DNA of 64,000 nucleotides from Bretschneidera sinensis (lineage: Eukaryota; Streptophyta; Magnoliopsida; Brassicales; Akaniaceae). The DNA is taken from contig CM043700.1 in assembly GCA_023935145.1 (NCBI GenBank), positions 63,134,620-63,198,619 of the forward strand. Direction: 5' to 3'. How positions within the stretch are numbered: the first letter of the stretch is position 1; the number at the start of each line of letters is the position of its first letter. Shown piece after piece: positions 1-11,047 of the stretch. A program made the translations under genes and the position numbers. The notes under the pieces were generated by a model, which was given only the letters and a program-made list of their open reading frames with translations, was not told where the DNA came from and did not search any database.

Positions 1-496
1 TGAGACCGCGACCCGTTGCCTATGTTGGAGTACCTTGGTATAATGAAGAAGACGCCGCAATCAATTATGGAAGGACTGATTGATAAGTCAAAAATGAACG
101 CCACGGAAACTCTGATAAGTTCAGAAGTTCTAAAAGAACCAAAGAAAATTTTCTCTCCAAAAGTATGAATCAAATCTGAATTGTGTTATTCCAAAAAGCC
201 AATGGCTATTTAAATACATGAGAATTCGTAACCAATTAGAAAAAAGAAAACTAAGAAATAGGAAATAAGCCTAAATAGAATTATGGTAACCTAAAATCCA
301 AATAAGGAAAGTACCTAACTTGGTATTCAAGCCTTATAATTCAGCAATTAAATTAATAAGGAAACAATTAAAAAAAAAAGGTAATAAGTAAAATTTATAG
401 CCAGCCATTTTCCTTAATGAGCCAACTAAAACGAGTAAGTCTCCAATTTTGGGAAACTAAGATTTGCAAGATTATTCCAAAGTTTGAATTATGGCA
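1..496 (-). repeat. 3' LTR of chromovirus copy 1 (partial)
   Basis: Matches 4151-4696 closely in order and content; the first ~128 bases seen in the other LTR lie outside the window. The internal edge near 496 is placed where similarity to the LTR at 4023-4696 stops. Confidence 0.75.
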
Positions 497-1090
497 ACCC
501 ATTTTTGGTGTTCTGTTTAATAATAGCCCTCAACAAAATAGACAAAGTCCTATTCACTACTTCAGTTTGACCATAAGTTTGTAGGTGACAAGTAGTAAAA
601 AATAATAGCTTAGTCCCTAATTTACACTACAAAGTCTTCCAGAAGTAACTTAAGAACTTGGCATCTCTATCCGAAACTATTGTTCTAGGCATACCATGTA
701 ATCTCACAATTTCTCGAAAAAACAAATTAGCAACATTGGAAGCATCATCAGTTTTGTGACATGGAATAAAATGTGTCATCATAGAAAATCTATCCATAAC
801 CATAAAAATTGAATCTCTACCACCTTTAGACCTAGGTAAACTTAACACAAAGTCCATCGAAATATCTATCCAAGGCTCACTACGAATGGGCAGTGGTGTA
901 TATAAACCATGGGGTTGCACTCGAGATTTTGGCTGCCTACAAGTGACACATCTACATAAATTCTCTCAATATCTCTTTTCATGTGTGGCCAATAGAAGTG
1001 TTCTTGTAAAACGGCTAAGGTCTTAGCAACTCCAAAGTGACCCATTAAACCTCCTCCATGGGATTCCCTTACTAACAATCACGCAAAGAG
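497..1090 (-). pseudogene. Integrase fragment (chromovirus copy 1)
   Basis: Reading leftward, 866-1078 encodes the zinc-binding N-terminal domain (GHFGVAKTL... [11 protein letters not shown]). 627-920 encodes the catalytic core with DISMDFV and the second aspartate in IVSDRDAKF. 497-626 continues in broken frame to QTEVVNRTL, which holds the catalytic glutamate. Integrase inserts retrotransposon cDNA into chromosomes. The sequence then runs straight into the LTR, so the C-terminal domain is deleted. Frameshifts between the three pieces make it non-functional. Confidence 0.85.
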
Positions 1091-2560
1091 CAATTCGGTA
1101 CACACAACTTATTCTCCCGAAATAAGAAACCCTTATGCCTAAAGAGCTTACCCACTTTGTTTTTCTCACAAGCTTGAAACCCCTCACAAAAATCTGTGTC
1201 TGAAGGATACAACTCTTTACCTCAAAACTAAGTAATTTTGCATTTAGAGTAGAAATTAATACGTACCTTCGAGAAAGTGCATCTGCAACGATGTTTTCCT
1301 TACCTTGCTTGTATCGAATGATATATGGAAATGTCTTAATGAATTCTACCCATCGTGCATGTCTCCTTCTCAACTTGTGTTGACCTTTTATATGCTTCAA
1401 GGACTCATGATCGGTGTGAATCACGAACTCCTTAGGCCAAAGATATTGTTTCCATGTTTCCAATGCTCGAACCAACGCATAAAATTCTTTATCATAAGTA
1501 GGATAGTTTAAAGCTGCTCCACTTAATTTCTCACTGAAATATGCGATTGGCATTTCTCCTTACATAAGAACTGCGCCGATAGCCAAACCTAAAGCAACAC
1601 ATTCAATTTCAAAGGTTTTAGTAAAATCAGGCAAAGTAAGTAAAGGAGCATGAGTTAATTTTTCTTTGATCAATTAGAATGCCTTCTCTTGCTTGTCTCC
1701 CCATTTGAATCCAACGTGCTTCTTGATGACTTCGGTAAGCGGTGCGATAATACTACCAAAGTCTTTCACGAACCTCCTATAAAAACTAGCAAGTCCATGA
1801 AAACTACGAACTTGACTTACACTCGTGGGACTTGGCCATTCTTTAATTGCACGGATCTTCTCTTCATCAACCTGTATTCCTTGTGCACTCACAACAAAAC
1901 CAAGAAACACAAGATTATCGGTGCAAAAAGTGCACTTCTTCAAGTTAGAAAACAACTTCTCTTTTCTAAGCACATCCAAAACTGATTTTAAATGCACAAC
2001 ATGATCATCTAAGTTTGTGCTATAAATGAGAATATCATCAAAATAAACAACAACGAATCTACCCTTAAATGCTCGCAAAACATGGTTCATTAATCTCATG
2101 AAGGTACTTGGTGCATTTGTTAGTCCAAATGGCATAACTAACCACTCATATAAACCATATTTCGTTTTAAAAGCAGTTTTTCATTCATCACCCTCTTTCA
2201 TTCTTATTTGATGATATCCACTTTTTAAATCAATTTTAGAGAATACACATGCACCATGCAGTTCATCTAGCATATCATCTAAACGAGGAATAGGATGTCG
2301 ATACTTTACTGTTATATTGTTGACTGCTCGGCAATCAACGCACATTCTCCACTTCCCATCTTTTTTAGGAACCAAAATCACCAGAACAGCGCATGAGCTC
2401 ATGCTTTCTCTTACGTACCCCATTTTCATCAATTCAGTAACATACCTTTGTAGCTCCTTTGTCTCCACGGGATTGCTTCGATAGGCTGGTCGGTTTGAAA
2501 TTGTAGCACTGGGCACGAAATTAATTTGATGATCAATTCCTCGAATAAGAGGTAAGCCAT
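1091..2560 (-). pseudogene. Reverse transcriptase and RNase H (chromovirus copy 1)
   Basis: RT palm motifs are recognisable: KIDLKSGYHQIRM at the end of the upstream reading frame, then [12 protein letters not shown] and [11 protein letters not shown] (intact YFDD-type active site, around 2020-2060). The connection domain has [13 protein letters not shown] (about 1770-1810). RNase H follows at 1245-1560 with [28 protein letters not shown] and [10 protein letters not shown] stop splits RT near 2181 and a further break separates RT from RNase H (about 1560-1674). These enzymes copy element RNA into DNA and remove the RNA strand. Confidence 0.87.
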
Positions 2561-3419
2561 GTGGAATCTCCTCAGGAAAGATATCATTAAACTCCTGTAA
2601 AAGAGAAACAATAGAACTAGGCAAAGATAAGTCAAATTGGTTAGTGTTTAACGCATCTTTATACAAAAGTACAATCATTGGTTGATTTAAAATCATCGCT
2701 CTTTTTATTTCACGTGTTCTTGCATAGAAATTTGTTTTTCTATCAATGGCCGAATTAGCTCTCTTATTTTCTCTCTCAATTTTTTCGGGCTCTCTCATTT
2801 TCTCTTTCTGATTTTTATTCGTTCTCTTTTTCTTACTCTCTTGTTGTAACCTCACTTGATCTTCATAAACCTGCTTTGGTGTTAAAGGAGCTAGAGTGAT
2901 TGTTCTTTGATTTCTTACAAATGAATATTTGTTGGTGAAGCCATCATGCTTAACACGCCGATCGAATTGCCATGGCCAGCCTAGTAACAAGTGTCTAGCT
3001 TGCATCGGAACTACATCACACAAAACTTCATATTCATATTTTTCAATACGGAAGGAAACTAACACCTGTTTGTTCACTCTCACTTCACCACTATCATTGA
3101 GCCATTGCAACTTGTAAGGCCGAGGATATTTAATTGTTGGTAGCCCTAATTTCTCAACCATTGTAGTGCTAGCAACGTTAGTACAACTACCTCCATAAAA
3201 AATCACACTACATACCTTGTTTTGCACGTGGTAGCTAGTATGAAATATGTTTTCTTGTTGTACTTCATAATCTTCTTTGATTTGCACACTTAGAGCTCTC
3301 CTTGCAACCAACAATTCTCCTTGGGCAGTGTATCCCTCATCTTCAACTCTCTCTCCCTTAGGTTGAACTCTCTCTCCTATGCATAGTAAGAGAATTTTGT
3401 TGCTACCCCACACGTGCAT
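2561..3419 (-). pseudogene. Protease and pol N-terminal linker (chromovirus copy 1)
   Basis: Retropepsin-like domain: the normally acidic catalytic motif reads VIFYGGSCTN here, whereas the paralogue at 62482-63954 keeps MIIDGGSCTN, so the catalytic Asp is mutated to Tyr. HLLLGWPWQFD follows. Downstream is a long Lys/Glu-rich charged linker and the start of RT (VPKKDGKWRMCVDCR). The 5' end is joined directly to a gag scrap, so most of gag including the zinc knuckle has been deleted. Confidence 0.8.
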
Positions 3420-3633
3420 TCTCTACCCGATCTATCTGCTCATGAACCTGTTCCATCTCCGTTCTCAATGCTCTCCTTATCTCACCCATTAAAGCCTCCA
3501 TGAGCAACTTCGGATCACCCTCTCCCGACGTATCTCCTGAATTATTTTTGTTCTTGTTGTCTGATATGTTTGCTGCAAAAACAATGTTAGAAAAAAAATA
3601 AAAGGACCTCACACACTCCCTCACGTGTTTCAC
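3403..3633 (-). pseudogene. gag N-terminal remnant (chromovirus copy 1)
   Basis: Seventy-six codons with a predicted helical stretch (LMEALMGEIRRALRTEMEQV) typical of a chromovirus gag start. It ends where the protease frame begins, overlapping it by 17 bases in another frame, which fits deletion of the central gag. Confidence 0.5.
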
Positions 3634-4007
3634 TCAAAGAATGAGTCACTCAATTTCACTCGTGTTTTTACACACAAATCAGATTGGCTTTTACCCTCTT
3701 ATGTACTCACCACTCTTACCTTTTTCCACTTGTAATAATCCTCTATAGGTTCTTATCAAATTAACCGAACAAGTATCAAAGTTTCCAGCAACAATTCACT
3801 AATAACTCACAAAGAAATTCGAATTTAAAGGCTAGAATACAAGGAAACAAAGATGAGAAATTGAAACAAGAATTGAAAGGATTGAATCTAAATATCACAC
3901 ACCTTTTTTTTTTCACCTCCTAGAAATTCTTTTTTTTTAATTTCATTTTTTTTTCACATTTTTTTTAAATGAATCAAAATAAAAGATAAGCAAACCTACA
4001 ACTAGAA
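3634..4007 (-). other. Untranslated leader of chromovirus copy 1
   Basis: AT-rich and T-tract-rich stretch between PBS and gag remnant. No ORF or structured RNA is recognised. Confidence 0.5.
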
Positions 4008-4020
4008 GGCTCTTATACCA
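4008..4020 (-). other. Primer binding site (tRNA-iMet type)
   Basis: Read on the minus strand: TGGTATAAGAGCC, one base from the standard plant initiator-Met PBS TGGTATCAGAGCC, two bases from the LTR edge. Confidence 0.8.
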
Positions 4021-4022
4021 AC

Positions 4023-4696
4023 TGATACAATCCATGCCAAGAACTAAGAAATTGATGGATCAAGAAGACTTTCAAGATCGTCTAGAAGCAGATTTATGTG
4101 AGACTACGACTCGTTGCTTATATTGAAGCAAGAACCTTGGTATAATGAAGACTGAGACCATGACCCATTGCCTATGTTGAAGCAAGAACCTTGGTATAAT
4201 GAAGAAGACGCCACAATCAATTATGGAAGGATTGATTGATAACTCAAAGATGAATGCTACAGAAACTCCGATAAGTTCAGAAGTTCTAAAAGAACCAAAG
4301 GGAATTTTCTCTCCAAATGTATGAATCAAATCTGAATTGTGTTATTCCAAAAAGCCAATGGTTATTTAAATACATGAGAATTTGTAACTAATTAGAAAAA
4401 AGAAAACTAAGAAATAAGAAATAAACCTAAATACAATTCTGGTAGGAATAGGAAACTACGAAATAGGAAATAAACCTAAATAGAATTCTAGTAACCTAAA
4501 ATCCAAATAAGGAAAGTACCTAACTTGGCATACAAGCCTTATAATTCAGCAATTAAATTAATAAGGAAACAATTAAAAAAAAGGTAATAAGTAAAATTTG
4601 CAGCCAGCCATTTTCCTTGATGAGCCAACCAAAACGAGTAAGTCTTCAATTTTGGGAAACTAAGATTTGTAAGATTATTCCAAAGTTTGAATTATG
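4023..4696 (-). repeat. 5' LTR of chromovirus copy 1
   Basis: About 674 bp. Starts TGATACAATCC on the plus strand, next to the PBS; repeats 1-496 and is similar to 61580-62140. It contains a short internal tandem duplication around 4100-4205 (GCAAGAACCTTGGTATAATGA twice). The right edge is approximate. Confidence 0.75.
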
Positions 4697-4887
4697 AAAA
4701 CCCATCCTTGTGGATCACATATAGCATCATCCATGGGCCCCCAAAGATGGTTCTTAGCCCAAATGTGTTGAATAAGCCCATTGAGAGTTTCCTTGAACCT
4801 TTTAGCTCGAGCCCTTGTAACTGGACCAATTGGAACTTGAAAAGAATCTGCATCCCATTTGCTAGCTGTGTCCTCATCACTAAGAAG
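4697..4887 (-). pseudogene. 3' end of a chromovirus polyprotein
   Basis: Minus-strand reading gives DEDTASKWDADSF, then IGPVTRARAKRFKETLN, matching the C-terminal tail of the polyprotein at 62482-63954 (DEDTANKWDTEPL, IGPVIRA). Similarity stops abruptly near 4880. This tail sits upstream of the LTR at 4023-4696, showing that the LTR once ended another element copy. Confidence 0.75.
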
Positions 4888-5370
4888 TGATAATTGTTTC
4901 AGCATATGTTTGAGATACCACAAGGAATCTATAGGATAGAGATATCTATGGACTTGCGTAATCTTTATAGGTTTCTTGTTCTTACTGAATTTTGACAGGT
5001 TTAGAGTTTTCACAAAGATGTAGAAGATTTGCTTGTTGGGATATTTTGTTAACACTTGAGAAAGATTAATGAATAAATTAGAGAACCGATTATCAATAAT
5101 AGGAAATAATTGCAATTAGTTCAAGTAGGAATTCGCATAGGATCAGTTATGGTGAATCGAAAGCTCTAGAATCTTGTTTCCTTGATCTCAACTTGCTTAT
5201 TTAATTTTATTATTTTAAACTCTCTAGTTCAACAATTCACTCTCATTCGAATCATCAAATAGATTATAGTTTAATAAATTTTGGTACTTATTAGTAATTT
5301 TTCAATCCTCGTGGGATGATACTCTTACTCATTCACTTTATTACTTGTTACGATTCGTGCTCAATCAACA
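4888..5370 (+). repeat. 5' LTR or LTR remnant of element A
   Basis: Ends TCAATCAACA immediately before the PBS, as Athila-type LTRs end in CA. The left edge (TGATAATTG at about 4888) is a guess at the break with chromovirus sequence. No second copy exists in the window for comparison. Confidence 0.45.
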
Positions 5371-5376
5371 AGTTTT

Positions 5377-5394
5377 TGGCGCCGTTTCCGGGGA
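5377..5394 (+). other. Primer binding site (tRNA-Asp type), element A
   Basis: TGGCGCCGTTTCCGGGGA, one mismatch from the complement of the plant tRNA-Asp 3' end (TGGCGCCGTTGCCGGGGA). Confidence 0.8.
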
Positions 5395-5503
5395 CATAGA
5401 TAAAATTATTGATAATATCAATACTAGTCAAACTTGGTCTAATTTGATTTATTTTGTCTTTTATTTTTAGGTGTTTGTTTAGTGTATTAGACGACACAAG
5501 AGT

Positions 5504-5887
5504 TTGGAGCTACTACCTTACGATCCCGAAATCGAGAAAACTGCAAAGGGCCTAAGGAAAAAGAAGCTAAAAGCTCAGAAACGTTCCAACACTATGGCAG
5601 GTAACAAGAATCCAAGATGTGACACACGGGCACTAAGGGATTTTGCTCTCTCACAGGTCATAGGAATCCATTCAGTTATTAGGAAGCCTACTATTGAAGC
5701 CAACAACTTTGAGATTAAGCCGGCTATCCTACAGATGATCCATACATCAATTTAGTTCCATGGGTTGCCAAGTGATGATCCTAATGCTTATATAGCCAGC
5801 TTTTTGGAAATTTGCGATGCTTTCAAGCACAATGGCGTTATTGATGATGTCATTCACCTCCGGTTATTTCCATTCTCTCTTCGAGAC
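5504..5887 (+). pseudogene. gag 5' part, element A
   Basis: Athila-type gag N-terminus. The ATG at 5504 (MELLPYDPEIEKTAKGLRKKK) opens 83 codons, then a stop at 5753. The frame continues recognisably (FHGLPSDDP-like, IDDVIHLRLFPFSLRD) to the TR-GAG-1 insertion point. The gag shell protein packages element RNA. Confidence 0.7.
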
Positions 5888-7400
5888 TAATGAGAGTCAT
5901 AAAATGCATCTTAACAGTACTTAATTGTTATCATTTTAGGGTTGATCTAGGTTTTAATTGCACTTTTATACGTTAACAACTCTAAAGTATCATTCTTGGA
6001 TCATTGATCTATTTCGGTGCATTTCAAGTACTTTAAGCTCAAAAGAGGAGGAAAAGTTATCATTGCTTGAAGCACAAAGACTCGAGGCATACTGGAGTGA
6101 AGGAATGCTTCTGGAATGACAAGATGGAGGGATTAAAAGAGTAACAGCTACTGCTTGCACTGGAAAGGAGTTTTACTAAATTGCCAGAATTGCCCGTACA
6201 GATCAATCATTTTTACAAATTAAACTGTATTGATACAAGAAGAACCAGGAGATGAGCCATATATACTTAGAAATATGTGGAAGTCTATTTTCTGGAGAAC
6301 TTACGGTTCGTAAAAATGATTTTTCTAGAGAAAGTTATGGCAATTTAAGTAGACAAAGGTTAGGCTTTGCGGGCTGTGCGGGATTTCAGCGTGAAGGGCA
6401 TATAAAGGCCTAAATCCCACATCCCACATCGGTTAGAAACACATTTCTATATCCCACATCCCACATCGGATTGGAAACACATTGTACTCATGGTATTTGC
6501 CTATATAAGACCCACTCCACTTCAGCTTTAAGGACCCTCGGAGAATCTGAGATCATCATAAAGTGAATCCAGAGGGCCTTTAGGAGCAATCCAGAGAGAC
6601 CTTAGTAGGAATCCGAAGTACTTTTGGAGGGTAAGCTGAGGAATCGCTGAAGCTTTCGCTACCCAGGGGGAGATGATCGTTGAGAGGCTGGAGGCAAGTC
6701 AAGGATGCATGAGCCCCATGGCCGGCTAGTCTCTAAGCAAAGCGAAGGGATGAATCCCTAGGTGTAGTTGTTCTTATTTTCTTTTATTTGATTCAGTTGT
6801 AGTTTGGTATTATTTTCATTAAACATTGTTATGTTTTATTCTTTAATTTAATTAGTAGATTTCTTATTAGTCCGTGATTGCATGGTTCTTTTCCATATAA
6901 GTCTAGTCATGCTCTTCTTACGTGTATTTGTTTGGGTGTGATTGAGTTCGGTAGATCTCTTTTATAGATTTGTCTATTGCTGCGGTATTGTCATTTAGAT
7001 ATATCGTCGTCTTTTGATAATTTATAAGTTAGATCATGTGTGCTTGAAAGTAAAGAATAATTCGTATCAATTACATTAGGGTTTATACATGCACTTTAAT
7101 TGAATATTTGTCGATTGCCTGTTTGGGATGTGAAACTTGCAATCGAGATAAAAACAACTGAATCAAGTTAGGATTAGGGCAACGAACCTAGGGAGGATTT
7201 CTGGAACCTATTGTTTCTTTATTATATTATCCATCAATTTATTACACAATTTTCACACAATCAATAATTCAGATTTTGTCACTTTAACTTTTATCGTTTG
7301 TGTTGAGGTTTACACCTTCTTTTATAATTAGTTTGTTTCCTTGTGGAATCGACACCCCAAAGCTGTACTACAATACCGCGTTATGTTTTGGGCGTAATCA
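5888..7400 (+). repeat. 5' LTR of TR-GAG-1
   Basis: 1513 bp, repeated at 11048-12574. TATA box TATATAA at 6503-6508. Upstream of it is a duplicated block (CCCACATCGG at 6423 and 6460). It lacks the GCGATCGA motif array present in TR-GAG-2. Confidence 0.9.
7363..7373 (+). promoter_or_regulatory. U5 segment complementary to tRNA-Asp 5' half
   Basis: CTGTACTACAA lies 32 bases before the PBS. It is complementary, with one G-U type difference, to the TTGTAGTATAG stretch near the 5' end of plant tRNA-Asp (tRNA sequence recalled, not searched). The same element recurs at 12537-12547 and, inverted, at 42027-42037 and 46802-46812. Confidence 0.5.
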
Positions 7401-7405
7401 AATTT

Positions 7406-7423
7406 TGGCGCCGTTGCCAGGGA
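7406..7423 (+). other. Primer binding site (tRNA-Asp type), TR-GAG-1
   Basis: TGGCGCCGTTGCCAGGGA, one mismatch from the tRNA-Asp complement, five bases after the LTR. Confidence 0.85.
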
Positions 7424-7611
7424 AACGCGCTTAAATACAAAGAAGATTGTTAACTTTTGACATGACGGTAGAAGAGTTGTAAATAGTCGTTTTTTTCATC
7501 AGCTGTAAAGGCGGTAACTTCGTTCTTTCTTTTAGCTTGCTAAATTAATTTTTTATTTTATTTGATTTTTTATTTTTTTTATATAGTATTTTTATTATTT
7601 TGTGATATTGC

Positions 7612-9391
7612 ATGCCCAGATATAGAGACACTTTGGGTAGATTTGCTTGTAGGCCTGTGCTAGAGTCAAGTTTAAATTTTTTAAACCTTTTATTTGATAA
7701 TCCATCTCCTTCCGAGTCTGATAGTGAAACCTCGCCTAGATCAACCCGTAGTGGAAACCCAAGTGAGAATTTAGAGGATTTTGTAACATGGCCGATAACC
7801 TTAATGAGAATGTTGCTAGGACACTTCAGGATTATCTCCACCCTACACGCATAGCCACACCATCATACGTCATGTTTCCAACCAATACTCGCCAATTAGA
7901 TCTTAAACCAGGAATGATTCAATTACTCCTTACATTTCATGGCTTGGATAATGAAAACCCATATGTGCACGTTAGAGAGTTTGAGGAAGTAATCGCGACT
8001 TTTCATAGTTAAGATGAAACCGATGACATTGTGGGGCTTAAGTTCTTTCCTTTTGCTTTGAAGGATAGAGCTAAGAGTTGGCTATACTCACTAAGACCAT
8101 GATCTATTGGGTCATGGACTGAGATGACTTGGGCTTTCTTTAACAAATACTTTCCCTAACATAAGACCAATGCTTTGAAAAGGCAAATCTCCACCTTTGC
8201 ACAAAAGGATAGTGAGGCTTTATATCAGTCTTGGGAGAGATTTAAGGAGTTATTGAGTATGTGCCCTTATCATGGGTATGAGAACTGGCACTTGGTGAGC
8301 TATTTTTACGAGGGACTTACATATAGAGAGCGCCAATTCGTAGAGATGATGTGTAATGGTGAATTTTTGGAGAAAGATCCTGATGAGGCTATAGAGTACC
8401 TCAATGAGCTTACTAAAAAAGCTCACACTTGGACTGGACCTAGTGCTACTGAAAGCACAAATAGGTCACGACCTATAGGGAACCCAAATGGTGGTGGAAT
8501 TTACCATCTTAGGGAAGAGGATAACTTTAAGGCCAAAGTCGAGATGCTCACTAGGGAACTAGAGGTGTTAAAGACTAAAAGATTAAAGCTAACACACGTA
8601 ACTAATCATGCAAAATCTTTTGAACCATGTTTTGTATGTGGCGGGGTAGATCATCTTGCCCAAGAGTGTCCCACATTTGCTGGGATGAGAGGGATGTATA
8701 AGGAACAATGTAATGCCTTAGGCATGTACAAGAAGCCTTTGCACCCTTCTCTGATAACTGTAATCCGGGATGGTGAAATCACCCCAATTTCAGCTGGAAG
8801 TCTGAAAACCAGCAGCTTGCACAACCCCCTGCACCATATCTTGAACCAGATCATGCACCTGTATCTTCTAGGAGTTCTTTAGAAGACACTTTACATGCTT
8901 TTATTGAGGCATAGAGTAAGACTAATCAAAAACTTGAATCTTTAATTACGCAGGTTGTTGAGGAAAATAAAGAGATAAAGAGCTAAGTGTCCAAGTTGAT
9001 GAGCTACTTGAGTGTGACTGAGCGAGGTAAGTTCCCTTCTCAAGCTCAGTCCACACCCCATGGTCAACACCTAGCGCAATAGAATATAAAGGAGGTGAAT
9101 GCCATTGAGTCACTAAGTGGTAAGTTATTACACATTCCAACAACGAAAAAATCAGAGGATGTGGACAAAACCCACCAAGCATACATGATTGACTCATTCA
9201 TGGAAAAGGTCCAGCACCTTAATCCATTAGATTCCACCCTCACCCATGGCTTCACAAGAGCATATATCAAGCCAGAATTTGTGAATGTTACTGATGACAT
9301 CCTTGAGGCCTCTTCAAAGCATACAAGCACCTAATTTGACAGTGAAGTAGTTGCTGGTGCATTCAGTTCATGTTTGTCTAGGAGGGAATAA
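7612..9391 (+). pseudogene. gag of TR-GAG-1
   Basis: About 590 codons with a frameshift near 7790 and several stops (8011, 8101, 8158, 8880 onward). Order: basic N-terminus (MPRYRDTLGRF); capsid-like core (ENPYVHVREFEEV, FALKDRAKSWLYSL, FFNKYFP, LYQSWERFKELL); CCHC knuckle CFVCGGVDHLAQEC at about 8629-8670; a coiled/linker part (LSVTERGKFPSQAQ); and a C-terminal tail (SEDVDKTHQAYMIDSF). The tail joins sequence that in element E lies before the protease to sequence that lies after it, so the protease was removed cleanly. Confidence 0.85.
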
Positions 9392-11047
9392 GAGCATCTG
9401 GCTGAAGATGTAAAACTTAGCACTCATGGGAGGCACCCCACAGCATATCCTTGTACGTTTATTGTTTTCATATTTATTTTTCTTGTTTATTGTTCATATT
9501 TTTTTTGGTTTTCCAGTATTAACTTAGTATTTATTTTTCAGGGACAAATATACGAAGTAGTTCAAATGGTGGAGCATAATTTTCAGCTTCTATGCACCTT
9601 TGGCTACAAAGGGAGTTTCCTTTACTCTTTCTTTCACATTGAGGTTAATGCAATTTTTAAGTTGGGGGTGGAGGAAACGCATCTCTTTGTTTCCATATTC
9701 TTTATTTCCATACATTTGTTTCCCATTGAACTGTTTGGAGTCGTTATCCCTTTTTGTTTGTTTTTAGCATGCTTTGTGTTAAGCCTTAGAGTTTATTCAC
9801 ATGTCAATGATATGAGCCTAAATTGAGATAACATATAGCATTTAGAAGAAGTTAAATCTTGCTTCGGTTTGAAATTAATTTAAGCATCAATCTTCATTTG
9901 GTTAGAGACTCTAGTTTGTGGTAAGATAGTATGATTAGTCTTAAACATTTAGAAAAGTTTTATGTGTAATTATTTTGTGAATATTTTTGCAGTCTCGACA
10001 AGTTCTAGAACTTACTTGATAACCACTTGAGGTGAATTCCTAGAATGCACATTACTTAGGATATGATATAGGCCATTTTTGGACGGTTTGAGCATGTTAA
10101 ACCTACCATTGCTATATTTACCACTAGTAACCTATTTGAGCATTTTCTTGAAAAAGAAGTGATCATTGTTTCTTTTAATAGCCCATTTACTCACCTTTAT
10201 GAGCCTAAAGAGAATATTTTATCCTTACTTTTCTCTTAAAAGAACTTAGCTATACACATTTGTTGAGAAGCACTTAAAAGGAGTAAGGATGGAAATATGA
10301 GAAAATATCACTACCATAACCCAAGTACATTAAAGGAGATTAGTTGGGGGTTATGTAAAAGAAAAGAAAAATGAAAAAGGAGGTGAATGGTCTTATGCCA
10401 AAATACAAAAGAAATGTGAATTACAGCAAAGAAAGAAGAAAAGAAAAGAAAAGTGGTGATTTTGAAAAAAAAAATGAAAATTGCTCGAAAAAGTTGGGTG
10501 TTGAAGTAAGGTTATCTAGTGCTTAAAAGTGATTGTGTTTAAAGCTAAGAGATTGAGTTCTTTTTCTCGTGAATCCTTCCCATTTTTTCTTAACCTTTAC
10601 CTTAGCCTAACATTACAAGCCTATTAAAGACCTATTGATCCAATGTAATGTGATTTTTCTACAATAGTGGAGAGTGGTTTGAAATGTAAGCTTATGGCGC
10701 TTGTTTTTGTGATTGATGTCACGAAATTTATCATGTTTTAGAGGCCAAGACTTGTATTCATGAATGTTATGCATAAAATCATCCGGGTGTTCGGATTAAT
10801 GGTTTATGGTAAAATGGATGTTAAGAGTCAATAACGATTTTAAGATTGATGTTTGGATTATTTTTGGATTTGGGTGAAATTTAATGATTCTTTGTGCCGT
10901 GTGTTATGTGCAATTTTTGAGACAAAATGTGAATTACTCTTTGTTAACACTAATATTGCTTTTCATTTACTTTGATTCCCACCGTAGAATTCATCTCTTG
11001 TTTTCGTTTGAATTGCTAGGGACTAGCAATAAGCTAGTTGGGAGTTA
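9392..11047 (+). other. Non-coding 3' region of TR-GAG-1
   Basis: 1.65 kb without a credible gene. It holds three PPT-like tracts (AAGTTGGGGG 9659-9668, TAGTTGGGGG 10341-10350, and the degenerate PPT next to the LTR). An A/G-rich block lies at 10360-10480. A perfect hairpin, ATTGCTA-GGGAC-TAGCAAT, lies at 11012-11030. Confidence 0.7.

Larger units (their letters stand above)
1..4887 (-). mobile_element. Degenerate Ty3/gypsy chromovirus, copy 1
   Basis: Minus-strand chromovirus: 3' LTR (cut by the window start), integrase, RNase H, RT, protease, a scrap of gag, PBS and 5' LTR. To the right of the 5' LTR lies the 3' end of a second polyprotein (4697-4887), so this LTR is flanked by 5' internal sequence on one side and 3' internal sequence on the other, as in a tandem pair. 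RT and RNase H wording suggests a CRM-like or related chromovirus clade; the chromodomain end of integrase is deleted, so the clade is uncertain. Many stops and frameshifts; inactive. Confidence 0.85.
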
